Positions 1 to 7,715 of a stretch of 64,000 nucleotides of DNA are shown here, piece after piece. Origin of the DNA: Bacillus sp. AZ43 (GTDB taxonomy: Bacteria > Actinomycetota > Actinomycetes > Mycobacteriales > Geodermatophilaceae); NCBI GenBank assembly GCA_004570425.1, contig SPQJ01000013.1, positions 26,395-90,394 of the forward strand, given 5' to 3'. Numbering within the stretch: position 1 is the first letter of the stretch; every line of letters begins with the position of its first letter. A model generated the notes under the pieces. The model saw only the letters and a list, made by a program, of their open reading frames with translations. It did not search any database and was not told the DNA's origin. A program made the translations under genes and the position numbers.

Positions 1-2
1 CG

Positions 3-443
3 TCGGCGGCCGGCGAGCCGGCCGCGCCCGAGGGCGACGTCGCCCCGGGCATGCAGCCCACCGCGCCGGTGACGGTGCGGCCCCGCCCCCGCATGCCCCG
101 GCGCGGGCCGCTGACGGTGATGGGCCCGTGGGCGCCGGTCGCCGGCGGCCTGCTCGGCCTGGTGCTCGGCGTGGTCGCCGTGCTGCTCCTGGCCGGGACG
201 GCGGAGAGCTTCGAGGACCGGCTGGCGCTCGCCTTCGTCGTGCTCGGCCTGGGCATGCTCGGCAGCGCCGGCGTCCTGCTGGCCGACGAGGTGCGGATGA
301 TGCGCCAGCGCGCCCGCGACGCCGCGGTCCGGCCGCAGTGGGTCGAAGCCACGGCCGGCCTGCTCAACGGCGTCACGCCGGCCCGCCTGCTGCTCCTGGC
401 GAGCGGGTTCGTGCTGTTCCTGTCGGCCTACGTCAGCCGCTGA
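3..443 (+). CDS. Membrane protein, probably cut by the left window edge
   Basis: Only the C-terminal part may be present: the frame is open from base 3, and the first ATG (base 51) has no Shine-Dalgarno sequence in front of it. The residues before that ATG are Ala/Pro/Gly/Glu-rich, like a linker. From the ATG the protein is 130 residues. It has a basic, proline-rich start, two closely spaced hydrophobic segments (about residues 25-50 and 58-80), a charged stretch, and a final hydrophobic segment near the C-terminus, so about three membrane spans. I recognise no family. It ends convergently with the TauE/SafE gene, overlapping it by 11 bases. Confidence 0.55.
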   Translation, partial: SAAGEPAAPEGDVAPGMQPTAPVTVRPRPRMPRRGPLTVMGPWAPVAGGLLGLVLGVVAVLLLAGTAESFEDRLALAFVVLGLGMLGSAGVLLADEVRMMRQRARDAAVRPQWVEATAGLLNGVTPARLLLLASGFVLFLSAYVSR

Positions 444-1209
444 ACGCCTGGATCGCCAGGTGCACGGCCAGGGCGAGACCCGCGAGGGCGATGATGCGGC
501 GCAGCGCCGTCTGCGGCGCCCGGCGGACGATGCGGGGTCCCAGCAGGGAGCCGAGGAACAGCCCGATCGCCAGCGGCAGCGCCGCTGACCATGCGATCGA
601 GGCGTAGAGCACGAAGCCGACCGCCGCGACGGTGTTCGCGACGCCCAGGATGACGTTGCGCATGGCGTTGCTGCGGGGGAGGGGCTCCCCGGTCGTCAGG
701 AGGAACGTGGCCAGCATCAGGACGCCGGCCGCGGCCCCGAAGTAGCCGCCGTAGATCGAGATCGCGAAGATCACGAACGGCAGCCACCACGGGTCGCGGT
801 GCGGCCGGCCGGCGTGCGCCACGGCCGCTTCGGCGGCGAGCTCGCGGGGTGGCCGCTGGACCAGGATCGCCAGCGAGGCGCCGCCGATCAGGAACGGCAC
901 GATCCGCTCGAACGCCCCGGACGGCGTGAGCAGGAGCAGCACCGCACCGGCGACCCCGCCGAGCACCGCCGCGACGGCGAGGGGGAGCAGCCGGCGGGCC
1001 TGCCCGCGGAGCTCGGGCCGCGACGCGCTCACCGAGCCCACCCCGGTGAGCACCAGGGCCGCGGTGTTGGTGACGTTGGCGGTGACCGGCGGGAGCCCGG
1101 TGGCCAGCAGCGCCGGGTAGCTGATGAGCGACGCGAGGCCCGCGATGCTGCCGGTCAGCCCCGCACCGATCCCGGCGACGACGAGGAAGGCGAACTCCCC
1201 GACGCTCAC
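433..1209 (-). CDS. TauE/SafE family membrane permease (second of a tandem pair)
   Basis: Predicted sulfite/organosulfonate-type exporter of the TauE/SafE (DUF81) family, 258 residues, with about eight hydrophobic segments. It shows the family pattern: an N-terminal glycine-rich first helix and a mid-protein segment, ISIYGGYFGAAAGVLML, matching the second-repeat signature. The GTG start at 1209 overlaps the stop of the upstream paralogue (GTGA), so translation is probably coupled. Its partner at 1206-1982 is also 258 residues and aligns over its length (TNTAALVL versus SNSLGLIA near the start), so the pair looks like an old tandem duplication. Substrate cannot be read from sequence; TauE/SafE proteins are linked to sulfite, sulfoacetate or other small anions. 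Confidence 0.85.
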   Translation of the reverse strand: MSVGEFAFLVVAGIGAGLTGSIAGLASLISYPALLATGLPPVTANVTNTAALVLTGVGSVSASRPELRGQARRLLPLAVAAVLGGVAGAVLLLLTPSGAFERIVPFLIGGASLAILVQRPPRELAAEAAVAHAGRPHRDPWWLPFVIFAISIYGGYFGAAAGVLMLATFLLTTGEPLPRSNAMRNVILGVANTVAAVGFVLYASIAWSAALPLAIGLFLGSLLGPRIVRRAPQTALRRIIALAGLALAVHLAIQAFSG

Positions 1210-1982
1210 CCGGTCACCAGCACGACGATGGCGACGATCCCGAGGACGACGATCGCGGTCCGCAGGACCGGGGCCGGCAGCCGCCGGCCGTACCGGGAGC
1301 TGACCGCGCCGCCCAGCAGCGAGCCGGCCGCGAGCAGCCCGGCGGCCCACCAGTCGATCCGGTCGGTCGCGACGACGACGTAGGCACCGGCCGCCACGGT
1401 GTTGACCGCGAGCGTGAGCACGTTCTTCAGCGCGTTGAGGCGTTGCAGCGACTCGCGCAGCAGCAGGCCGAAGATGCCGATCTGGAGGACGCCCTGGCTG
1501 GCGGCGAAGTAGCCGCCGTAGCTGCCGGTGGCGTACGCGCCGGCGAACAGGCCGGCCAGGCGCCAGCCCCGGATCGGCGGCGGCGGGACCTCCTCGGTGC
1601 CCCGCCGGAGCCGCCGCTGCAGCAGCGGCTGGACGGCGACGAGCACGACCGCGATCCCGATCAGCACCGGGACGACCGCCTCGAAGGTCTCCGCGGGCAG
1701 GTGGAGGAGCAGGAAGGCGCCGGTCAGCGCGCCGAGGACGGACGCGGGCAGCAGGGTGAGCAGCAGCCGTCGCTGGCCCCGCAGTTCCCGCCGGTAGCCG
1801 ATGGAGCCGCTCAGGTTGCCCGCGATCAGGCCGAGCGAGTTGCTGATCGTGGCCGGCAGCGGTGGCACACCGACCGCGAGCAGGACCGGGAAGCTGACCA
1901 GGGTGCCCGAGCCGACGACGGCGTTGATGCCGCCGGCCGCGAACCCGGCCCCGGCCACCGCGAGCATCTCCCACCCGGTCAT
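1206..1982 (-). CDS. TauE/SafE family membrane permease (first of a tandem pair)
   Basis: Second TauE/SafE family permease, 258 residues and almost wholly hydrophobic. Visible family features are the first-helix motif around GSGTLVSFPVLLAVG and the mid-protein SYGGYFAASQGVLQI segment. The ATG start at 1982 is separated by 89 bases from the universal stress protein gene upstream, so it may be read from the same transcript or from its own promoter. It is translationally coupled to the downstream paralogue through a GTGA overlap. Its closeness to an aldarate transport and catabolism locus suggests export of a small anion, but this is inference; sulfur compounds are the better-documented substrates of the family. 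Confidence 0.85.
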   Translation of the reverse strand: MTGWEMLAVAGAGFAAGGINAVVGSGTLVSFPVLLAVGVPPLPATISNSLGLIAGNLSGSIGYRRELRGQRRLLLTLLPASVLGALTGAFLLLHLPAETFEAVVPVLIGIAVVLVAVQPLLQRRLRRGTEEVPPPPIRGWRLAGLFAGAYATGSYGGYFAASQGVLQIGIFGLLLRESLQRLNALKNVLTLAVNTVAAGAYVVVATDRIDWWAAGLLAAGSLLGGAVSSRYGRRLPAPVLRTAIVVLGIVAIVVLVTG

Positions 1983-2071
1983 GCGGACATCGCCGTCGAG
2001 CCTGGCACGACGAGCGGGCCCCGGCCCGGACGGGACGTGTCTATCTGGTCACGCCGCCGGGGGTCGCGCGC

Positions 2072-2461
2072 TCAGGGCTTGACGGCGAGGACGGGCCGGT
2101 CGGCGTCGAGCAGGATCCGCTGGGCGCTGCTGCCCATGAGCAGCTTGCCGACGGGGGACCGCTTGCGCATGCCGATGACGATCACCGACGCGTCCACCTC
2201 CTGGGCCACCCGCAGCACCTCGTCCGCGGCGTCGCCCGTGTGCGTGTGCTGGCGCAGGTCGAGGGTGACCCCGTGCTCCTCGGCCCGCTCGTGCATCCGC
2301 CGGACGGCGTTCTCGGGGGCGACGTCGGTGCTGACCGGCGCGCCGCCGCGCGGGGAGTTGAGGACCACCAGCGGCTCGCCGCGGCGGCGGGACTCCTCGA
2401 GGGCGGCCGAGAACCCGGCGTCGCCCTCCGGGGTGGGCACGTAGCCGACGAGGACGGTCAT
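2072..2461 (-). CDS. Universal stress protein (UspA family)
   Basis: A 129-residue single-domain Usp protein, close to the usual 140 residues. It starts with the beta-strand MTVLVGYVPTPEG, has VIVIGMRKRS, and carries the ATP-binding G-x2-G-x9-G(S/T)-type motif near the C-terminus (GMRKRSPVGKLLMGSSAQ). That suggests the ATP-binding class. The ATG overlaps the tctA stop codon (ATGA at 2458-2461), so it is the last gene of the tctCBA transcript. Usp genes beside tripartite tricarboxylate transporters recur in actinobacteria; the functional link is unknown. Confidence 0.85.
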   Translation of the reverse strand: MTVLVGYVPTPEGDAGFSAALEESRRRGEPLVVLNSPRGGAPVSTDVAPENAVRRMHERAEEHGVTLDLRQHTHTGDAADEVLRVAQEVDASVIVIGMRKRSPVGKLLMGSSAQRILLDADRPVLAVKP

Positions 2462-3975
2462 ACCAGCTCCTTGCTGCGGGGATCGGCCGGCGCGGTGCGA
2501 CGGCGGGCGAGAGCGCTGCGGGCGATCGGGACGAGGGCCACCAGCAGGAAGACCACCAGCAGCACCCCGGAGATCGGACGGGTGAAGAACTGCGTGGCGT
2601 CGCCCTCGAAGATCAGCAGGGAGCGGCGCAGCGAGTCCTCCAGCAGCGTGCCGAGCACGAAGGCCAGCAGCAGCGGGCCGGGGTCGAAGCCGATCTTCTT
2701 CATCAGGTAGCCGAGCACGCCGAAGGCGATGACCAGGACGATGTCGAAGACGCTGTTGTTGACGGTGTAGACGCCGATCAGGGTGATGAGCACCGTGATG
2801 GGGGCGAGGATCGCGGGCCGCACGCGGAGGATCTTCACGAACAGCCCGACCAGCGGGATGCTCATGATCAGCAACAGGATGTTGCCGATGTACATCGAGT
2901 TGACCACGCCCCAGAACAGCTCGGGCTCCTGGGTGACCAGCTGCGGGCCGGGGCTGACGCCCTGGATCAGCAGGGCACCGAAGATGACGGCCATCGTGGC
3001 GTTGGCCGGGATGCCGAGGGTGAGGAGCGGGATGAAGGACGACGTCGCGGCGGCGTTGTTCGCCGTCTCGGGCCCCGCGACGCCCTCGACCGCGCCGTTG
3101 CCGAACCGCTCGGGGGTCCTGGAGCGCTTCTTCTCGACCGCGTAGGCGGCCAGCGAGGACAGCGTCGCACCACCGCCGGGCAGGATGCCGAGCACGAAGC
3201 CCAGGACCGAGCCGCGGCCGATCGCGCCCGAGGACTGGCGCAGGTCCTTGCGGGAGGGCCAGACGTTGGCGACCCTCGCCGGCGCCTGTGCGGCGTTGTG
3301 CCGCTCCTCCAGGTTGTAGAGGATCTCCCCGAGGCCGAACAGGCCCATCGCGATCGGCACGAAGTCGAGGCCGTCGGCGAGGTTCAGGCTCCCGAAGGTG
3401 AAGCGCTCGCCGCCGGTGAAGGCGTCCCGGCCCACGGTGGCGAGCAGCAGGCCGATGACGGCGGCGACGACGGCCTTGAGCCGGCTGCCGCTGCTGACGG
3501 TGGCGACCAGCAGGATGCCGAGCAGCGCGAGGGCGGTGTACTCGGGCGGCCCGAAGTCGAGGGCGAAACCTGCCACGACGGGGGCCAGGAAGGAGAGGGC
3601 GACGATCGAGATCGTCCCGCCGAAGAACGAGCCGATGGCGGCGATGCCCAGGGCCGTGCCGGCCTTCCCCTGCCGCGCCAGTGCGTGGCCGTCGAACACC
3701 GTGACGACCGACGACGCCTCACCCGGCAGCTTCAGCAGCACCGACGTGATGGTCCCGCCGTACTGGGCCCCGTAGAAGATGCCGGCCAGCATGATGATCG
3801 CGGTGACCGGCTCGATGCCGATCGTGATGGGCAGCAGGATCGCGATGGTGGCGGCCGGCCCGAGGCCGGGCAGCACGCCGACCAGCATGCCGACGACGAC
3901 GCCGATCAGGCAGTACAGCAGGTTGGTCGGTTCCAGGACGACGGTGAAGCCGTCGAGCACCGGGGCGAGATCCAT
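2458..3975 (-). CDS. tctA: Tripartite tricarboxylate transporter, large permease subunit TctA
   Basis: TctA-type large membrane subunit, 505 residues (the family is usually about 500), with ten or more hydrophobic segments. The N-terminal stretch GMLVGVLPGLGPAATIAIL and the second-half GSVLGFVLGILPGGGATLSS are the duplicated glycine/proline signature loops of the TctA family. It couples substrate uptake, delivered by the TctC binding protein, to an ion gradient in the cytoplasmic membrane. It lies nine bases after tctB and overlaps the Usp gene. A good ribosome site (GAGGGAAG) precedes the ATG. The divergent LysR gene and the aldarate catabolic genes make glucarate/galactarate a more likely cargo than citrate; that is inference from context. 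Confidence 0.93.
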   Translation of the reverse strand: MDLAPVLDGFTVVLEPTNLLYCLIGVVVGMLVGVLPGLGPAATIAILLPITIGIEPVTAIIMLAGIFYGAQYGGTITSVLLKLPGEASSVVTVFDGHALARQGKAGTALGIAAIGSFFGGTISIVALSFLAPVVAGFALDFGPPEYTALALLGILLVATVSSGSRLKAVVAAVIGLLLATVGRDAFTGGERFTFGSLNLADGLDFVPIAMGLFGLGEILYNLEERHNAAQAPARVANVWPSRKDLRQSSGAIGRGSVLGFVLGILPGGGATLSSLAAYAVEKKRSRTPERFGNGAVEGVAGPETANNAAATSSFIPLLTLGIPANATMAVIFGALLIQGVSPGPQLVTQEPELFWGVVNSMYIGNILLLIMSIPLVGLFVKILRVRPAILAPITVLITLIGVYTVNNSVFDIVLVIAFGVLGYLMKKIGFDPGPLLLAFVLGTLLEDSLRRSLLIFEGDATQFFTRPISGVLLVVFLLVALVPIARSALARRRTAPADPRSKELV

Positions 3976-3984
3976 GGACTTCCC

Positions 3985-4590
3985 TCAGAACAGGTGCGGG
4001 ATGGGGACCGAGAGGGCCGCCACGAAGATCAGGTAGAAGGCGACGACGACGCCGATGCTGGTGACCACCGAGGTGCGCCAGGTCTCGCCCCCGAGGAACC
4101 GGAGCCACACGAAGGCCAGGAGCGCGGCGGGGATCTCGAACCCGATGGTGCCGATGAGCGCGACGAACACGACCATCGTCGCCAGGCCGGCGAGGACCAG
4201 CCACGAGGAGCGGGAGAACCGCTCGGCGTCGGACGACCCGCGGGCGGTGAGCGCGAGCGCGACGCCCAGCAGGACGAGCACGACGCTCAGGATGAGGGGC
4301 CACGTGCCCGAGTCGGGCCGCGCGGGGCTCCCGGCGCCGAGCGACAGGGAGCCGACCAGCCCGGCGGCTCCGAGTGCCACGACGAGGGTGGCGACGACGA
4401 GGTTGGTGGTGATGCCGGCCGGCGGGGGGCGATGCTCGGCGTCGTGCTCGAGCTGGTGCACGGCCTCCTCGAGGTCGTGCAGCGTGGACGGGACCGCCTC
4501 GGTCGAGCCGGTGGTGGCGCCGTCCCCCTGGGGGGTGGCTCCGGCGGCGGTGCTGCCGCCGGGGCTCCCCGGGCTGTGCGGAGAAGTCAC
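3985..4590 (-). CDS. tctB: Tripartite tricarboxylate transporter, small permease subunit TctB
   Basis: Small TctB subunit, 201 residues from the GTG at 4590, which overlaps the tctC stop (GTGA). An unusually long polar N-terminal extension of about 60 residues, rich in Gly/Ser/Thr with an acidic helix, precedes the four hydrophobic segments typical of TctB (about residues 62-82, 93-115, 130-155 and 170-198). TctB is poorly conserved; the call rests on size, topology and position between tctC and tctA. The extension could be partly mis-assigned, but no alternative start is better placed. Confidence 0.85.
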   Translation of the reverse strand: MTSPHSPGSPGGSTAAGATPQGDGATTGSTEAVPSTLHDLEEAVHQLEHDAEHRPPPAGITTNLVVATLVVALGAAGLVGSLSLGAGSPARPDSGTWPLILSVVLVLLGVALALTARGSSDAERFSRSSWLVLAGLATMVVFVALIGTIGFEIPAALLAFVWLRFLGGETWRTSVVTSIGVVVAFYLIFVAALSVPIPHLF

Positions 4591-5600
4591 TGGTCTCCAC
4601 CGAGGTCGATGCCGAACTCCTCGACCACCGACCGGTAGTCGTCGAGGTTGCTGGTCCAGGTCTCGCGGACCTCGTCGCCGTCGACCTCCCACGGCGTGAG
4701 CTGGTTGTCCTCGTTGAACTGCTGGTAGGCCTCCACCTCGAACGCCGCCTGGAAGCCCTCGCGCAGCGCCGTCATGACGTCGTCCGGCAGGCCCTTGGGT
4801 GCGAAGACGGCCCGCGACTGCTGGACGGGCACGTCGTAGCCGGCCTCGACGGCGGTCGGGACGTCGGACAGGTAGCTCGGCCGCTCCTCCGCGAACGTCA
4901 CGATCGGGGTCAGCTCGCCGGCCTCGATCTGCTCGATGGCCTCGCCGAGCTGGATCGACCCGACGTCCACCTGGCCACCGAGCACCGCGGTGAGGGTGGG
5001 CGATCCGCCGTCGAAGGGCACCGCGGTCGCCTCGATGTCGGCCTGGGCGAACAGCAGCTCCTGGGACAGCTGGCTGCCGGTGCCCACGCCGGTCGTGCCG
5101 AAGGTGACCGGCCGGCCCGCCGCGGCGAGGTCCTCGACCGTGGTGAAGCCGGAGTCGGGGGCGGTGACCAGGACGTAGTCGTCGAGCGAGAGCCCGGTGA
5201 CGATGTCGAAGTCGGCGATGTCGGGCGCCTCGCCCTCGGCGACGGCCAGCGGCGTGATGTAGGCGAGGCTGCCGTTGTAGACCATCAGGGTGTGGCCGTC
5301 GGGCTCCTCGCCGGCCAGCTCCTGGGCGGCCAGGGCGCCGTTGGCCCCGGGCTTGTTCTCGACCGTGACCGGGACGCCCAGATCCTCCGAGAGGCCCTCG
5401 GCGGCGGCGCGGGCGATGAGGTCGGTGCTGCCGCCCGGGTCCTGCCCGACGTAGATGGTGATCGGGTCGCCGCCCGGGAACTCCTCGCCCTCGGCATCCG
5501 AACCGCCGCCGACGTTGCCGCCGCAGGCCGCGAGCGAGAGGGCCAGAGCGAGTCCGGCACCGGTCGTCGCCCATCGGCGCGCACGGTGGGTGGTGGTCAT
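4587..5600 (-). CDS. tctC: Tripartite tricarboxylate transporter substrate-binding lipoprotein TctC
   Basis: Extracytoplasmic solute receptor of the TctC (Bug) family, 337 residues. It has an N-terminal signal with lipobox LAAC (Cys26), so it is a membrane-anchored lipoprotein. The mature part begins with PITIYVGQDPGGSTDLIAR, the family's ligand-loop pattern, and continues with VTVENKPGANGALAAQEL, another Bug hallmark. The ATG at 5600 is preceded by a strong GAGGAG ribosome site. It is the first gene of tctC-tctB-tctA-usp, transcribed away from the LysR gene, and its promoter shares an element with the aldarate catabolic operon. The proposed ligand is therefore a C6 aldarate, though TctC proteins bind many carboxylates. 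Confidence 0.92.
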   Translation of the reverse strand: MTTTHRARRWATTGAGLALALSLAACGGNVGGGSDAEGEEFPGGDPITIYVGQDPGGSTDLIARAAAEGLSEDLGVPVTVENKPGANGALAAQELAGEEPDGHTLMVYNGSLAYITPLAVAEGEAPDIADFDIVTGLSLDDYVLVTAPDSGFTTVEDLAAAGRPVTFGTTGVGTGSQLSQELLFAQADIEATAVPFDGGSPTLTAVLGGQVDVGSIQLGEAIEQIEAGELTPIVTFAEERPSYLSDVPTAVEAGYDVPVQQSRAVFAPKGLPDDVMTALREGFQAAFEVEAYQQFNEDNQLTPWEVDGDEVRETWTSNLDDYRSVVEEFGIDLGGDQ

Positions 5601-5662
5601 GTCGATCTCCTCTTCGAGCGGGGGGCGTCTGTGAGTGGCGTCACTCGGCCCGGACGCAGCGG

Positions 5663-5695
5663 AGCGTATGGAGGTCAATGAATGCCTGTCCAAGA
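5663..5695 (-). promoter_or_regulatory. Promoter of tctCBA with element shared by the kdgD operon
   Basis: Read on the minus strand, TTGGAC (plus 5688-5693) is followed after 19 bases by TACGCT (plus 5663-5668), a TANNNT-type actinobacterial -10. The 14-mer TCTTGGACAGGCAT (plus 5682-5695) recurs identically at 6666-6679 in front of the kdgD operon. There the same 19-base spacing leads to TACGGT. Seen directly; promoter function is inferred. Confidence 0.6.
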
Positions 5696-5696
5696 T

Positions 5697-5728
5697 CAAT
5701 GGAGCATTGGTTGATACCTTGAGGGTAT
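5697..5728. promoter_or_regulatory. Candidate LysR-type operators between tctC and lysR
   Basis: Two short inverted repeats lie in the 126-base divergent region. CAATG-GAG-CATTG is at 5697-5709, just upstream of the tctC -35. ATACC-TTGAG-GGTAT is at 5714-5728 and fits the LysR-type T-N11-A rule (T5715, A5727). The second overlaps the lysR start codon, which would suit autorepression. Confidence 0.5.
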
Positions 5729-6620
5729 GGCGTTCACCCTGGAGCAACTGCGCGGCTTCCTCGCGGTCGCCGAGGAGTTGCACTTCGGCCGCGCGGCCGC
5801 CCGGCTGAAGATGACCCAGCCTCCACTGAGCCGCCAGATCCAGAAGCTCGAACGCGCCGTCGGCGCCCAGTTGCTGGAGCGCGACAACCGCCGGGTGACC
5901 CTCACCGCGGCCGGCGAGGTGTTCCTCGGCGAGGCGCGGCGGCTGCTCTCCCTCGCCGACACCGCACCCGAGCTGGCCCGCCGGGTGTCGTCGGGGTCGC
6001 GGGGTGTCGTCCGCATCGGGTTCACCGCGGCCTCCACCTACGGCACGCTCGGGCTGCTGCTCAACGAGGTGGGCGGGGCGCTCCCCGACATCGCCCTGGA
6101 CCTGGAGGAGATGGTCACGCGGGAACAGGTCGCCGGCCTGCTCAACGAGGAGATCGACCTCGGCCTGGCCCGCCCGCCGTTCGACGCGGACACCTTCGGG
6201 TCCCGTCTGCTCCACCGCGAGGCCCTCCTGGTCGCCGTCCCCGCGGGTCACCGGCTGCTGGCGCTGGGGCGGGACGCCGTCGCCGCCGACCTCGCGGCCG
6301 AGCCGGTCGTCATGCACTCGCCGACCCGCGCGCGGTACTTCTACGACCTCGTGGTGAGCCTGGTCCCGACGGCCTCGCAGAACGCGGTGCACACGGTGAG
6401 CCAGGTGCTCACCATGCTCTGGCTGGTCGCCGCCGGGCGCGGCGTCGCGTTCGTGCCGGCCTCGGCGGCGCGCCTGCCGATCGAGGGCGTGCGGTTCGTC
6501 CGCCTGCGGACCGCGGTGCCGGAGCCGGTCGAGCTGCACCTGCTCTGGGTGCGCGAGTCCCGCAACCCGGCCCTGTGGCGGGTGCTGGAGCTGCTCGAGC
6601 GCAGCACGACGTCCTTCTAG
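5727..6620 (+). CDS. LysR-family transcriptional regulator of the aldarate locus
   Basis: LysR-type regulator, 297 residues, the standard length. The N-terminal winged helix (residues 1-60) has the typical MxFTLEQLRGFLAVAEELHF start, the AAARLKMTQPPLSRQIQKLE recognition helix, and the linker helix ending near residue 90. The C-terminal substrate-binding domain follows (GVVRIGFTAASTYGTL onward). It belongs to the CatR/BenM-like subgroup by its HFGRAA pattern. The start at 5727 fits the domain even though only GAGGG, two bases away, precedes it, so the message may be leaderless or poorly translated. It is flanked by the divergent tctCBA and the co-oriented catabolic operon. It probably senses an aldarate or catabolic intermediate and controls both promoters; the effector is not known. 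Confidence 0.9.
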   Translation: MAFTLEQLRGFLAVAEELHFGRAAARLKMTQPPLSRQIQKLERAVGAQLLERDNRRVTLTAAGEVFLGEARRLLSLADTAPELARRVSSGSRGVVRIGFTAASTYGTLGLLLNEVGGALPDIALDLEEMVTREQVAGLLNEEIDLGLARPPFDADTFGSRLLHREALLVAVPAGHRLLALGRDAVAADLAAEPVVMHSPTRARYFYDLVVSLVPTASQNAVHTVSQVLTMLWLVAAGRGVAFVPASAARLPIEGVRFVRLRTAVPEPVELHLLWVRESRNPALWRVLELLERSTTSF

Positions 6621-6641
6621 GCCGGGGGATCGATGCTCTGC

Positions 6642-6659
6642 GGGCATCGTCCGATGCCC
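6642..6659. promoter_or_regulatory. 18-bp perfect palindrome upstream of the kdgD promoter
   Basis: GGGCATCG-TC-CGATGCCC is a perfect inverted repeat between the lysR stop and the kdgD -35. Its left arm continues into GGCATCGTCCG (6643-6653), repeated directly at 6675-6685, 32 bases or about three helical turns downstream and inside the promoter. There is no T-run after it, so an operator is more likely than a terminator. Confidence 0.5.
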
Positions 6660-6665
6660 AACTAC

Positions 6666-6698
6666 TCTTGGACAGGCATCGTCCGGGGTTCTTACGGT
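6666..6698 (+). promoter_or_regulatory. Promoter of the aldarate catabolic operon
   Basis: TTGGAC (6668-6673), a 19-base spacer and TACGGT (6693-6698, TANNNT) form a plausible promoter, giving a leader of about 70 bases before the GTG of kdgD. The surrounding 14-mer TCTTGGACAGGCAT is identical to that in the tctC promoter. Confidence 0.6.
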
Positions 6699-6772
6699 GA
6701 CGCCGACCACCGCCCGGACCCCGACGACAGCGTCGGACGGGTGGACCCGTCGGACCCGAGGACCTGATCTCC

Positions 6773-7687
6773 GTGACGCTGATGCCGCCCGACGCTCTCG
6801 CCGACCGTCTGAAGTCGGGCCTGCTCTCCTTCCCGGTCACCCACTTCGACGCCGACCTCCGGGTCGACGAGGCGCGCTACCGCGAGCACCTCGCCTGGCA
6901 GTCGAGCTTCGACGTGGCCGGGCTGTTCGCCGCCGGCGGCACGGGCGAGGGTTTCTCGCTCACCTCCGAGGAGATCGACCGCGTCCTGCGGATCGCCGTG
7001 GACGAAGCGGGCGACCGCGTGCCCGTGCTCGCCCCCGCCACCGGCAGCACCGCGCAGGCCGTCGCCCAGGCGACGGCCGCCCAGGCGGCCGGCGCGTCCG
7101 GCCTGCTGCTGTTCCCGCCGTACCTCACGGAGGCCAGCCAGGCCGGGCTGGTCGAGCACATCAGCGCCGTGTGCCGCGCCACCGACCTGGGCGTCATCGT
7201 CTACAGCCGCGCCAACGCGGTGCTCGCCGACACGACCGTCGCGGAGGCCGCGGACCGCAACCCCACCCTGATCGGGCTCAAGGACGGCATCGGCGACATC
7301 GAGCAGATGACCCGGACCTACGCCCGGGTGGGCGACCGGCTGATCTACGTCGGGGGCCTCCCGACGGCCGAGACCTTCGCGCTCCCGCTCCTGCAGCTCG
7401 GCGTCAGCACCTACTCGTCGGCGCTGTACAACTTCCTGCCCGAGTTCGCCCTGCGCTTCTACGCCGCCGTGCGCGCCCAGGACCGGACGGCCGTCTACTC
7501 GATGCTCAACGACTTCGTGATCCCCTACCTCGACATCCGTGACCGCCAGCGCGGGTACGCGGTGTCGATCGTGAAGGCGGGGCTGACCGCGGTGGGCCGC
7601 GACGGTGGCCGGGTGCGCCCGCCGCTCACCGACCTGACCGAGGCCGAGCTCGCCGAGCTCACGGCCCTGGTCTCCAAGGTCTCCTGA
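6773..7687 (+). CDS. kdgD: 5-dehydro-4-deoxyglucarate dehydratase (KDG dehydratase)
   Basis: DapA/NAL-superfamily dehydratase-decarboxylase that turns 5-dehydro-4-deoxyglucarate into 2,5-dioxopentanoate, releasing water and CO2. It has 304 residues, matching the family. The [16 protein letters not shown] substrate loop is at residues 54-67, the conserved tyrosine in VIVYSR is Tyr144, and the Schiff-base lysine in [10 protein letters not shown] is Lys170. The start may be GTG 6773 or ATG 6782; GAGGAC lies about ten bases before the GTG. It is the first gene of a co-directional operon with both aldarate dehydratases and the next pathway enzyme, which makes the assignment specific rather than a generic DapA homologue. 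Confidence 0.93.
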   Translation: MTLMPPDALADRLKSGLLSFPVTHFDADLRVDEARYREHLAWQSSFDVAGLFAAGGTGEGFSLTSEEIDRVLRIAVDEAGDRVPVLAPATGSTAQAVAQATAAQAAGASGLLLFPPYLTEASQAGLVEHISAVCRATDLGVIVYSRANAVLADTTVAEAADRNPTLIGLKDGIGDIEQMTRTYARVGDRLIYVGGLPTAETFALPLLQLGVSTYSSALYNFLPEFALRFYAAVRAQDRTAVYSMLNDFVIPYLDIRDRQRGYAVSIVKAGLTAVGRDGGRVRPPLTDLTEAELAELTALVSKVS

Positions 7688-7715
7688 CGCCGGCACCGAC
7701 CCACTGGAGGACCGC

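Noticed and set aside
6642..6659. Palindrome as terminator of lysR
   Set aside because: No T-run follows and it abuts a promoter; operator function is more likely.
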